Positions 51,762 through 60,506 of a DNA stretch of 64,000 nt are shown in pieces. Both the position numbers and the translations under genes were made by a program. Source of the DNA: Oceanitalea sp047302425. GTDB lineage: Bacteria > Actinomycetota > Actinomycetes > Actinomycetales > Actinomycetaceae. The notes below the pieces were generated by a model, which worked only from the letters and a program-made list of their open reading frames with translations, had not been told where the DNA came from and searched no databases. The DNA lies in assembly GCF_047302425.1 (NCBI RefSeq), contig NZ_CP154855.1, forward strand, positions 1,116,001-1,180,000, in the 5' to 3' direction. The stretch's first letter is position 1; each line of letters starts with the position of its first letter.

Positions 51762-54467
51762 GTGAATGTCTCAGCTCAAGGGCACCGCCGCAGACCGGGA
51801 GGTCGGCGACTGGTGGCTGTCACAGCAAGCGCGGCGATGGCGCTGACCGGCGTCGTCGCCCTGTCCTCGGCCGCGCAGGCCGACGAACCATGGGCCGACG
51901 TCGACGACGACGGCTTCGTCACCTTCCGGGTCCCCGTCGACGAGGTCGAGGAGACCGTCGGACAGGACGTGCGACAGGTAGTAGCCGAGGGCAACTTCGG
52001 ACCGTCCGCCAACTGGGCGGAGTTCGGGCTGTCGATCTCCGGAGACGTCGCCACCGGCGTCCTCGGACCGCTCGAGCCCGGCCTGTACTACTACCAGATC
52101 ACGGCGGACGACCACCTCACGGTCAAGGACCCCACCAATCCCACGAGCGTGGCCTCCGAACCGGAGTGGAGCACCTTCTTCGTCCCCGGCGAGGGCGCTG
52201 AGCTGCTCGCCGACGCAGCCGCCGAGGCCCGGGGAGAGCTCCGCGAGCTCAGCTACCGCAGCACCGTCGCCCGCGAGCAGCGCACGCTGCTCGCCTGGAC
52301 GCCACCGGACTACGACCCCGACCGGGCCGAGCCCTACCCCGTCCTGTACCTCCAGCACGGCGGCGGCCAGAGCTACCGCGACTGGACCGAGGTCGGGCGA
52401 GCGGCCCAGATCCTCGACAACCTCTACGCGGAGGGAAGGACCCAGCCCTTCGTAGCCGTCATGGGCAACGGCAACGTCCCCGACTTCACCGAGGAGCTCC
52501 TCCGGCACATCGTGCCGACGGCGGAGCGGTACCTCAACGTGACCGACGACCCGGCCCAGCGCGCACTGGCGGGCCTGTCGATGGGCGGCGGGCAGACCTT
52601 CGACGTCCTCACCTCCGAGCCCGGGGCCTTCGCCTACGTCGGGACCTTCGGCGCCGGGCTCTTCAACGGGCTCGACGACCTCCCGGCCGAGGAGATCAAC
52701 GCCGGGACCGAGGTCTTCCGGCTGTACGTCGGCAACCCGACGGACGCCGCCTACAACCACGTCCACGACGCGCTCGCGAAGTTCGACGCGGCCGGCGTGG
52801 ACTACCAGTTCGACGGCGCGAACCCGGACCACGGCCACAACTGGGACGCGTGGCAGGACAACCTCGTGGACTTCGCCCAGCGACTCTTCCAGGACGGTCC
52901 GCCGCCGGGGATGAGTCCCGGGCACACCGCCATCGACGAGCCGTTCCAGACCCCGCCCTCGGGTACCACACCCACCCCGTGGGTCAGCGAGGACGGCTTC
53001 GTCACCTTCGAGACCTCGACGGAGTTCGCCGACGCCGAGCACGTGACCGTCTGGGCGAACTGGGGCGCCAGTCACCTGTGGACCCGGGTGGAGCTCTCCA
53101 AGGCCGGCGACCGGTGGCGCGGGACGGTGGGGACGCTCGAGCCCGGGTGGTACCACTACCGGCTCATCGTGGACATGGAGGCCACGAAGGACACGAACAA
53201 CCCGACGAGCGTGACGAGCGAGCCCACGTGGAGCCAGTTCTTCGTGCCCGGCGAGAGCGCCCGGCTGGTCACCCCGGTGCCCGAGGGTGAGGGCGGCGAG
53301 GTCCAGGAGCTGACGTACTGGAGCGACGTCGCGGGCGCGTCCCGGACCGCGCTGGTCTGGACCCCGCCCGGCTACGACCCCGAGCGCGCGGAGCCCTACC
53401 CGGTCTTCTTCCTCCAGCACGGGAGCGGGCAGAGCTACACGGACTGGCTCGAGATGGGGCAGGCGAAGAACATCCTCGACAACCACCTGCGTGACGGGAA
53501 CCTCGAGCCGATGGTCGTCGTCATGGGGAACGGGAACGTTCCCGACTTCACCACCGAGCTGATGGAGCACATCGTCCCGGCCACGGAGGACGCGTTCCAC
53601 GTCTCCTCCGACCCGCGGCAGCGTGCCCTGGCCGGTCTGTCGATGGGTGGCGGCCACACGCTCGGTGTGCTGGCGGCCCGGCCCGGGGAGTTCGCGTACA
53701 TCGGGGCCTTCTCCGCGGGCTTCCGCGGGACGCCCGCGGGCCTGGACCCCGAGGCGATCAACGAGGGGACCACGCTGCTGCGGCTCTACCACGGCAACAG
53801 GTCCGACTTCACCTACGACTCCTTCCGCACCATGCTCGCCCGCTTCGACGAGCTCGGGATCGACTACGAGTTCGACGGCTGGTTCGAGGGGCCGCACGGC
53901 TGGGACACGTGGCAGCACGCGCTCAGCGACTTCGCCCCCCGGCTGTTCAGCGAGGCCACGGCAGTGGACGAGGAGGGGATCCCGGTCGAGGCCACGATCC
54001 CCGAGGAGGCCGACGGCCACCTGGCGCTCACCGTGGCGGGCGACGGCACCCCGGTCGTGCTCAGCGAGCCGGTCAACGCGGGCGACCGGCTGCTGCTCAC
54101 GGGTGAGCTGCCCGCCATCACGGTCACCGATTCCCGCAACGACACGCAGGCCGGCGGTACCGGCTGGGCACTGTCCGGTGAGGCGTCGGCGCTGACCGAC
54201 GCCCGGCAGCGGATCGAGGCCGGGAACCTGGGCTGGACCCCGGAGCTCCTGGAGCCCCGGGAGGGCGTCACGGCCGGTGCACCGGTGGCCCCGCTGCTCA
54301 GCGGCGGCGCCGGCCTGGCCGCACCGCAGCGCCTCGCCGAGGCGTCGGCGGAGGGGCGGTTCGGCTCGACCCGCGTCACCGCCGACCTGCGCCTCGAGGT
54401 GCCGGTCGACACCGCGGCGGGAACCTACGACGGCACGGTGACCGTGTCGCTGTTCCCGGTGGACTGA
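51762..54467 (+). CDS. Secreted tandem CE1-type esterase with C-terminal WxL-like domain
   Basis: An exported 901-residue protein. Arg-rich N terminus and hydrophobic stretch end in SSAAQA. It contains two copies of the same unit: an early-set/CBM48-like beta domain (SEPEWSTFFVPGE and SEPTWSQFFVPGE) and an alpha/beta hydrolase with GLSMGGG nucleophile elbows (S273 and S627), plus candidate His in DHGHNWDAW and GPHGWDTW. CE1 enzymes of this type release ferulic or acetic acid from arabinoxylan. The last about 150 residues (VTDSRNDTQAGGTGWALSG through GTYDGTVTVSL) resemble a WxL surface-attachment domain. GTG 51762 is preferred (AGGAGGAG six bases upstream); ATG 51732 also has AGGAG. First gene of the operon; the next encodes a DUF916-type WxL partner. 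Confidence 0.82.
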   Translation: MNVSAQGHRRRPGGRRLVAVTASAAMALTGVVALSSAAQADEPWADVDDDGFVTFRVPVDEVEETVGQDVRQVVAEGNFGPSANWAEFGLSISGDVATGVLGPLEPGLYYYQITADDHLTVKDPTNPTSVASEPEWSTFFVPGEGAELLADAAAEARGELRELSYRSTVAREQRTLLAWTPPDYDPDRAEPYPVLYLQHGGGQSYRDWTEVGRAAQILDNLYAEGRTQPFVAVMGNGNVPDFTEELLRHIVPTAERYLNVTDDPAQRALAGLSMGGGQTFDVLTSEPGAFAYVGTFGAGLFNGLDDLPAEEINAGTEVFRLYVGNPTDAAYNHVHDALAKFDAAGVDYQFDGANPDHGHNWDAWQDNLVDFAQRLFQDGPPPGMSPGHTAIDEPFQTPPSGTTPTPWVSEDGFVTFETSTEFADAEHVTVWANWGASHLWTRVELSKAGDRWRGTVGTLEPGWYHYRLIVDMEATKDTNNPTSVTSEPTWSQFFVPGESARLVTPVPEGEGGEVQELTYWSDVAGASRTALVWTPPGYDPERAEPYPVFFLQHGSGQSYTDWLEMGQAKNILDNHLRDGNLEPMVVVMGNGNVPDFTTELMEHIVPATEDAFHVSSDPRQRALAGLSMGGGHTLGVLAARPGEFAYIGAFSAGFRGTPAGLDPEAINEGTTLLRLYHGNRSDFTYDSFRTMLARFDELGIDYEFDGWFEGPHGWDTWQHALSDFAPRLFSEATAVDEEGIPVEATIPEEADGHLALTVAGDGTPVVLSEPVNAGDRLLLTGELPAITVTDSRNDTQAGGTGWALSGEASALTDARQRIEAGNLGWTPELLEPREGVTAGAPVAPLLSGGAGLAAPQRLAEASAEGRFGSTRVTADLRLEVPVDTAAGTYDGTVTVSLFPVD

Positions 54468-54475
54468 TCCGCGAC

Positions 54476-54516
54476 GACCCGTGGTGCGGCCGGGGAACCC
54501 GGCCGCACCACGGGTC
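54476..54516 (+). terminator. Very strong hairpin between esterase and DUF916 genes
   Basis: Perfect 19-bp arms (54476-54494 and 54498-54516) around GAA, eight bases after the esterase stop and 29 bases before the next ATG. It is likely to cap the esterase mRNA and reduce expression of the anchor and transporter genes. Confidence 0.7.
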
Positions 54517-54545
54517 CTCCACACCGACATGCCCGAGGAGGAACC

Positions 54546-55640
54546 ATGAGAGCGCTGGCACCCGCGCTTCGCCCGGTGGCGGCGGCGCTGGCCACGGTGC
54601 TCGCCGCGGTGGCGCTGGTGGTGGTCTCGGCCACCGGCTCCGCCGCCCAGGCGAGCCCGGCGGCGGAGGAGAGCACGACGACGTGGACCATCCAGCCGGC
54701 CGGGGCGGACGGCCCTGACGGTCGCCTGTCGATGCGCCACAGCGTCGAGCCGGGCGGCTCGGTCTCCGACTGGGTCACCGTGACGAACTTCGGCCCCGGT
54801 GCCGCAAACTTCCGGGTCTACGCCGGCGCGGGCACCATCGGGGAGACCGGGGCCTTCGACATCCGGCCGGACGTCGAGCCGGCCCTTGCCGTCACCCTCG
54901 CGCCCGTCGAGGGCAGCGAGCAGGCCGACGACGGGTCGCTGACCCTACGTCTTGGTGCCGCGCAGTCCGCGACGCTGCCACTGACGATCGCCGCCCCGGA
55001 CGACGTCCTCCCGGGCGACCACCCGGTCGGTGTGGTCGCCGAGCTCCTTCCGGACGCCGGCAGCGACGTGCAGCTGAGGTCACGGGTCGGCGTGCGGGCG
55101 CACCTCCGGGTCCCGGGCGACATCACGGCTCGGGTCGTCGCCGAGGACGTGCGTACGCAGTGGGTGTCCGGCTGGAACCCCGCCGCACCCGGCACGCTCC
55201 GCATCGAGTACGACCTGCACAACACCGGCAACGTGCGGCTGGGGGCGACCTCGACCATCGACCTGTCCGGGCCGTTCGGCCTCCTCCCCACGACGGTGAC
55301 GGACACGCGGCGGGAGATCCTGCCGGGCCAGCGCCTGTCGGTGCGGACCGAGGTCCGTCACTGGGGGCTGGTCCGCTCCACCGGTGAGGTGCGCGTCGAC
55401 GTCGCCCCGGTGGGGGAGGACCAGGTCGAGGCCGAGCTCGAGCAGAGCCGTACCGACCTCGCCGCCTGGACGCTCCCGTGGACGCAGCTGGTGCTCCTGC
55501 TCCTGCTGCTCCTCGCGGCGCCCGGCTGGCGGCGCTACCGCCTGGCACGGGCACGGCGGATCCAGCACCAGATCGACGAGGCCGTGGCGGCCGCCCGGGC
55601 AGACACGCACGAGGACAGAGGAGCAGTGAGCACCGTATGA
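54546..55640 (+). CDS. DUF916-family membrane-anchored protein (WxL/peptidoglycan-binding type)
   Basis: A 364-residue surface protein: signal peptide (residues 1-35, ending AAQA), a first beta domain with SVEPGGSVSDWVTVTNFG near residue 75 that is the hallmark of DUF916/WxL-peptidoglycan-binding proteins, a second Ig-like domain (EYDLHNTGNVRLGATSTIDL near 220), one membrane helix (LVLLLLLLLAAPGW near 320) and a short charged cytoplasmic tail. In Gram-positive csc clusters DUF916 proteins hold WxL proteins at the wall. ATG 54546 follows GAGGAGGAACC. The end overlaps the next ATG (ATGA), coupling it to the ABC permease. Confidence 0.82.
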   Translation: MRALAPALRPVAAALATVLAAVALVVVSATGSAAQASPAAEESTTTWTIQPAGADGPDGRLSMRHSVEPGGSVSDWVTVTNFGPGAANFRVYAGAGTIGETGAFDIRPDVEPALAVTLAPVEGSEQADDGSLTLRLGAAQSATLPLTIAAPDDVLPGDHPVGVVAELLPDAGSDVQLRSRVGVRAHLRVPGDITARVVAEDVRTQWVSGWNPAAPGTLRIEYDLHNTGNVRLGATSTIDLSGPFGLLPTTVTDTRREILPGQRLSVRTEVRHWGLVRSTGEVRVDVAPVGEDQVEAELEQSRTDLAAWTLPWTQLVLLLLLLLAAPGWRRYRLARARRIQHQIDEAVAAARADTHEDRGAVSTV

Positions 55641-56614
55641 GCGCCACCACCAGCGCCGGCCCCACGCCAGACGTGGCGGCCGGCGGGCCGGAGCCGAGGC
55701 CCAGGCAGGGCAGACTACGCCGACTGCTCTACTCCAAGAAGGCCGCCCCGTACTTCTTCATCGCGCCCTTCGTCATCACCGTCCTGGCGTTCTGGACGGT
55801 CCCCCTCGTCCGGGCGTTCATCATCAGCGGTCAGGAAGTGCTGTACGGGGACGCCACCTTCGTCGGGCTGGACAACTACCGCAGGGTCATGGGTGACCGG
55901 GTCTTCTGGCAGGCGATGTCCAACAGCCTGCGCTACATGGTGCTCACCCTCGTGCTGCTCATCCCGATCCCGATGGTGCTCGCCGCCGTCGTCAACGCCA
56001 AGCTCGGCAGCGAGCGCGTCAAGGCCGTCTTCAAGTCCTCGATGTTCGTCCCCGCCCTCACGTCCGTGGTGGTCGCCGGCATCGTCTTCCGGCTGATGTT
56101 CGCCGAGACGGGAACCGGCCTGATGAACCAGGTCGTCGGGGTCTTCGGGATCGAGCCGATCCGGTGGCTGCGGGAGGACATCCCCGGGCTCGTCGCCCTG
56201 CTGGCACTGGCGATGTGGCGCTACACCGGCGTCAACATGATGTATTTCCTCGCCGGGATGCAGTCGATCCCGAACGAGTACTACGAGGCCGCCTCGATCG
56301 ACGGCGCCGGCAAGGTCAAGCAGTTCGTCTGGATCACGATCCCCAACCTTCGGCCGACCTTCGTGTACGTCATGACGATCAGCATCTACGGCGGCCTGGC
56401 CATGTTCCTCGAGAGCTACATGCTCTACGCCGGGAACGGCTCGCCGAACAACCAGGGGCTGACCGTCGTCGGCTACCTCTACCGGCGCGGGATCGAGGAG
56501 AACAACATCGGCCTCGCCTCGGCGGTCGGTGTCGTGCTGCTCGTCGTCATCATGGCGATCAACCTCACCAACCTCACGCTCTCCGGGGTCTTCCGGAAGG
56601 AGGAGGGACGATGA
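55637..56614 (+). CDS. CUT1 sugar ABC transporter permease, MalF-like
   Basis: A 325-residue membrane subunit with six helices after a Pro/Gly-rich tail. EAA loop YYEAASIDGAGKVKQF then ITIPNL near residue 215. Start ATG overlaps the DUF916 stop; stop overlaps the next ATG. Forms the channel with the 56611-57531 product; as in the first CUT1 system no ATPase is encoded, so a shared MsiK-type ATPase is presumed. Confidence 0.92.
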   Translation: MSATTSAGPTPDVAAGGPEPRPRQGRLRRLLYSKKAAPYFFIAPFVITVLAFWTVPLVRAFIISGQEVLYGDATFVGLDNYRRVMGDRVFWQAMSNSLRYMVLTLVLLIPIPMVLAAVVNAKLGSERVKAVFKSSMFVPALTSVVVAGIVFRLMFAETGTGLMNQVVGVFGIEPIRWLREDIPGLVALLALAMWRYTGVNMMYFLAGMQSIPNEYYEAASIDGAGKVKQFVWITIPNLRPTFVYVMTISIYGGLAMFLESYMLYAGNGSPNNQGLTVVGYLYRRGIEENNIGLASAVGVVLLVVIMAINLTNLTLSGVFRKEEGR

Positions 56615-57531
56615 GCACCACGAACGAGAAGCTGCCCATCCTGACGGCGGCGAAAGGTGGCCGCCGGGAGAGGCGGAGCGGTGGCCGGGAGAAGTGGCCG
56701 CTGCCCCGTGGCCTGTTCCGCACGATCCAGGCGCTGTTCCTCGTCACGCTGACGGTGGTCGTCCTCGTGCCGCTGGTCGCGATCTTCGTCGGCACCTTCC
56801 AGAACGGCAACGACGTCATCCGCCAGGGGATCACGCTCGACATCGACTGGGGCTCGTTGTCGTTCGACAACTACGTCATGCTGCTGACCGACTCCGGGCT
56901 GTACTTCCGGTGGTTCTTCAACAGCCTCGTTCTCACCGTCGTCCAGGTGGCCGGCACGCTGCTCGTCAGCTCGTTCGTCGCCTACGGGTTCGCGATGTAC
57001 AACTTCCGGGGCAAGAACGTCGGCTTCATCGCCGTCCTGCTCCTCATGACGGTGCCGTTCGAGATCATGATGCTGCCGCTGTACGTCATGGTGAACGACC
57101 TCGGTCTGGCCGACAACTACGCCGTCATCGTCGTGCCCTTTCTCGCGGCCTCGGTGACGATCTTCTTCTTCCGCCAGTACTTCATGGGAATTCCGTACGA
57201 GCTGCTGGAGGCCGGGAGGGTCGACGGCGTCACGGAGTTTGGCATCTTCTTCCGCCTCGTGCTGCCCATTTCCAAACCCGCCATGGCGGCCATGGCGATC
57301 CTCAACGGAATGATCATCTGGAACAACTTCCTGTGGCCGCTGCTCGTGCTGCGGTCCCCGGAGAAGTTCCTTCTCCCGATCGGTCTCAACACGCTGCTCA
57401 CGCCCCACGGGAACAACTACGACCTGCTGATCATCGGAGCATTTGTGTCGGTCCTCCCGATTCTCGTGCTCTTCGTACTGTTCCAGCGATTCTTCATCGC
57501 CGGAATGACCGCCGGCGCCCTCAAGGGGTGA
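56611..57531 (+). CDS. CUT1 sugar ABC transporter permease, MalG-like
   Basis: A 306-residue membrane subunit, six helices, N-terminal about 30 residues basic and polar. EAA loop ELLEAGRVDGVTEFGIFF then LVLPIS near residue 200; family C terminus FIAGMTAGALKG. ATG overlaps the previous stop (ATGA). The binding-protein gene follows 25 bases later, so the order permease-permease-binding protein is reversed relative to the 1783-4844 operon. Confidence 0.92.
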   Translation: MSTTNEKLPILTAAKGGRRERRSGGREKWPLPRGLFRTIQALFLVTLTVVVLVPLVAIFVGTFQNGNDVIRQGITLDIDWGSLSFDNYVMLLTDSGLYFRWFFNSLVLTVVQVAGTLLVSSFVAYGFAMYNFRGKNVGFIAVLLLMTVPFEIMMLPLYVMVNDLGLADNYAVIVVPFLAASVTIFFFRQYFMGIPYELLEAGRVDGVTEFGIFFRLVLPISKPAMAAMAILNGMIIWNNFLWPLLVLRSPEKFLLPIGLNTLLTPHGNNYDLLIIGAFVSVLPILVLFVLFQRFFIAGMTAGALKG

Positions 57532-57556
57532 CCTCACAATGGATGGAGACAAGACA

Positions 57557-58897
57557 ATGACCAGAGCATCACGAATGAGGATGGTGGCCGCCGCCTCCAT
57601 GGTCGGCCTCGCGCTGGCAGCGTGCGGCGGCAGCGCCGACGACGACGGCGCCCCCTCGGACGGTTCGACCGGCACGGGCGGGGGGACCACGCTCGAGATG
57701 TGGGTCTTCGCCGAGCTGCACGGTGAGCTCTACGAGGAGATGGCCGACCGCTGGAACGAGGAGAACCCCGACCGGCAGATCGACCTGCAGATCACCGTCT
57801 ACCCCTACCAGGACATGCACAACAACCTCCAGCTGGCCGTCAACGCAGGCTCCGGGCTGCCCGACGTCGCCGACATCGAGGTGAGCAAGTTCGGCAACTT
57901 CGTCCGGGGGTCGAACCCGCCCCTGCTGCCGCTCAACGACGCGGCCGAGCCGTACGTCGAGGACATCGTCCAGGCGCGGCTCGACCTCTACAGCCGCGAC
58001 GGCAACATCTACGGCTACCCGACGCACGTCGGGGGGATGGTCGCCTTCTACAACACCGAGCTGCTCGAGGGGGCCGGGATCGACTACACGACGATCGAGA
58101 CGTGGGAGGACTTCGAGGAGGCCGGCGTCGCGTACAACGAGGCCACCGGCAAGGCCTTCGGCCCGGCTCCCACCGAGGTCACCTTCGTCCAGTCGCTCAT
58201 CCTGTCCCAGCTCGGCGGCAACCTGTTCGACGAGGACGGTGACGTCGCCGTCGACAGCCCCGAGGTCGTCGAGGCCCTCGAGCTGCTCGCCGGCATGCAG
58301 GAGTCCGGTGCCCTGTCGACCATCCCCGGTGGCAGCCCGGACACCGAGGAGGCCTTCGGCGCGATCAACAGCGGTGACTTCGCGGCGATCGTCTACCCCG
58401 GCTGGTACACCTCCCGCTTCGTCGACTACATGCCTGACCTCGACGGCAAGATCGCGATCGCGCCCGCCCCCGTCGTCGAGGGTGGCGAGGTGCTGACGAT
58501 CGGTGGCGGTGGCACCGGGACCTCCGTGCTCGCCGACTCGCCGAACGCCGAGCTCGCCGCCGAGTGGCTCGCCTTCACCAAGCTGTCGCCGGAGGCCAAC
58601 GTCGCCGTCTGGGAGGTCCTCGGCTTCGACCCGGTAAGCATGGCCGTGTGGGACGACGAGGAGGTCACCCACGCCGAGGACAACAAGTTCAACCAGTACT
58701 TCACGACGAACCTGTTCGACGTGCTCAATGAGGTCCGTGACGGCATCGGCCACTTCGAGGCCTTCACGCACCCCGACTTCCCGACGGTCGACAGCATGTT
58801 CACCACCTCCGTCCTGCCCCAGATCTTCGACAGCGGCACACCGGTCGAGGACGCGCTCGCCCAGGCGCAGAGCGACCTGGAGAACCAGATCGGCTGA
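57557..58897 (+). CDS. Sugar ABC transporter substrate-binding lipoprotein (CUT1)
   Basis: A 446-residue lipoprotein: lipobox GLALAAC with C23, an acidic linker, then a type-1 binding-protein fold (TLEMWVFAELHGELYEEMAD at the mature start; GSGLPDVADIEVSKFGNF near residue 100). ATG 57557 is chosen because GGAG lies eight bases upstream; ATG 57539 is also in frame. The next two genes encode arabinofuranosidase and a GH3 enzyme, so the ligand is probably an arabino- or xylo-oligosaccharide. Confidence 0.92.
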   Translation: MTRASRMRMVAAASMVGLALAACGGSADDDGAPSDGSTGTGGGTTLEMWVFAELHGELYEEMADRWNEENPDRQIDLQITVYPYQDMHNNLQLAVNAGSGLPDVADIEVSKFGNFVRGSNPPLLPLNDAAEPYVEDIVQARLDLYSRDGNIYGYPTHVGGMVAFYNTELLEGAGIDYTTIETWEDFEEAGVAYNEATGKAFGPAPTEVTFVQSLILSQLGGNLFDEDGDVAVDSPEVVEALELLAGMQESGALSTIPGGSPDTEEAFGAINSGDFAAIVYPGWYTSRFVDYMPDLDGKIAIAPAPVVEGGEVLTIGGGGTGTSVLADSPNAELAAEWLAFTKLSPEANVAVWEVLGFDPVSMAVWDDEEVTHAEDNKFNQYFTTNLFDVLNEVRDGIGHFEAFTHPDFPTVDSMFTTSVLPQIFDSGTPVEDALAQAQSDLENQIG

Positions 58898-58903
58898 CAC
58901 CCC

Positions 58904-58933
58904 GCGGGGGCGCCTCAGCAGGGGCGCCCCCGC
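58904..58933 (+). terminator. Hairpin after the binding-protein gene
   Basis: GCGGGGGCGCC and GGCGCCCCCGC are perfect 11-bp arms around an 8-base loop. The hydrolase genes continue in the same direction with no evident promoter, so partial read-through is likely. Confidence 0.6.
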
Positions 58934-58997
58934 ACCGCCGCTCGCCCCGGACAACGGTCATCCGCGCCTGCAGGCGCATCCTCGGAAAGGTCTGTAC

Positions 58998-60506
58998 ATG
59001 CTCGACTCCTTCATCAACCTGCACGCCGACGACGTCGTCGCCCCCGTCGACCGACGGATCTTCGGCTCCTTCGTGGAGCACATGGGGCGGTGCGTCTACA
59101 CCGGCATCTTCGAGCCGGGGCACCCGCAGGCCGACGAGCACGGTTTCCGCCAGGACGTCCTGGCCCTCGTGCGGGAGCTGGGGGTGACGATGGTGCGCTA
59201 CCCCGGCGGCAACTTCGTCTCGGGGTACCGCTGGGAGGACGGCGTCGGCCCCGTGGAGGAGCGGCCCACGCGCCTGGACCTCGCGTGGCGCTCGACCGAG
59301 ACGAACGCCTTCGGGCTCAACGAGTTCATGGCCTGGACGAGGCAGGCCGGGGTCGAGCCGATGATGGCGATCAACCTCGGCACCCGCGGGATCGAGGCGG
59401 CCCTGGACCTGCTCGAGTACGCCAACCACCCCGGCGGGACGGCGCTGTCGGACCAGCGGGCCGGCCACGGCGTCGCCGATCCGCACGGCGTCCGGCTGTG
59501 GTGCCTGGGCAACGAGATGGACGGGCCCTGGCAGCTGGGCCACAAGACCGCCGAGGAGTACGGGCGCCTGGCCGCCGAGACCGCGCGTGCCATGCGCCAG
59601 TTCGACCCGGCGCTGGAGCTCGTCGCCTGCGGGAGCTCGGGCCGGGCGATGCCGACCTTCGGCGCCTGGGAGGCGACCGTCCTCGAGCACACCCTCGAGC
59701 TCGTCGACTTCATCTCCGCCCACGCCTACTACCAGAAGTTGGGGGACGACGACGCGAGCTTCCTCGCCTCGTCGGTCGACATGGCTGCCTTCATCTCCGA
59801 CGTGACCGCCACCGCGGACCACGTCGCCGCCCGCCTCAACTCCGACAAGAAGGTCAATATCTCCTTCGACGAGTGGAACGTCTGGTACCAGCGCGAGCTC
59901 GACGTCCCCGAGGACTGGCCCGTGGCGCCGCGTCTCAGTGAGGACGACTACACCGTCGTGGACGCCGTGGTCGTCGGGTCGCTGCTCATCACCCTGCTGC
60001 GCCACAGCGACCGGGTGACCGCCGCCTGCCAGGCCCAGCTCGTCAACACCATCGCCCCGATCCGGGCAGAGCCCGGCGGACCGACCTGGCGCCAGTCGAT
60101 CTTCCACCCGTTCGCCGAGACCGCCAGGCACGCCCGCGGGCAGGTGCTGCGCCCGCGGGTCACCGCCCCGACGATGACCACCGAGAAGTACGGCGAGGTC
60201 AGCACGCTCGACTGCGTGGCCACCCACGACGCCGACTCGGGCACGCTGGTCGTCTTCGCCGTCAACCGCAGCCCCGCGGAGCCGACCAGGCTTCGGGTGG
60301 ACCTCGGCGAGTTCGCGGACGCGCGGGCGGTCGAGGCCGTCGTCCTGCACGACGCGGACTTCACCGCGGCCAACACGCGTGAGCACCCGGACCGTGTCCA
60401 GCTGCGGGCACAGGACGCCACGCTCGACGGCGGTGCGCTCGTCGCGGAGCTGCCACCGGCCTCCTGGAGCCGCTTCGTGCTCGACGTGGGGGCGGTCCGG
60501 TCATGA
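58998..60506 (+). CDS. abfA: GH51 alpha-L-arabinofuranosidase
   Basis: A cytoplasmic (no signal peptide) 502-residue retaining enzyme that removes terminal alpha-L-arabinofuranosyl groups. Acid/base E173 in GNEMDGPWQ and nucleophile E292 in FDEWNVWY are the family motifs; GNFVSGYRWEDGVGP near residue 74 lines the active site. TIM barrel then a C-terminal jelly-roll domain. ATG 58998 follows GGAAAGG. The stop overlaps the GH3 start by four bases. Acts on imported arabino-oligosaccharides; the released arabinose can enter the AraA/kinase/AraD route encoded at the left of the window. Confidence 0.96.
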   Translation: MLDSFINLHADDVVAPVDRRIFGSFVEHMGRCVYTGIFEPGHPQADEHGFRQDVLALVRELGVTMVRYPGGNFVSGYRWEDGVGPVEERPTRLDLAWRSTETNAFGLNEFMAWTRQAGVEPMMAINLGTRGIEAALDLLEYANHPGGTALSDQRAGHGVADPHGVRLWCLGNEMDGPWQLGHKTAEEYGRLAAETARAMRQFDPALELVACGSSGRAMPTFGAWEATVLEHTLELVDFISAHAYYQKLGDDDASFLASSVDMAAFISDVTATADHVAARLNSDKKVNISFDEWNVWYQRELDVPEDWPVAPRLSEDDYTVVDAVVVGSLLITLLRHSDRVTAACQAQLVNTIAPIRAEPGGPTWRQSIFHPFAETARHARGQVLRPRVTAPTMTTEKYGEVSTLDCVATHDADSGTLVVFAVNRSPAEPTRLRVDLGEFADARAVEAVVLHDADFTAANTREHPDRVQLRAQDATLDGGALVAELPPASWSRFVLDVGAVRS

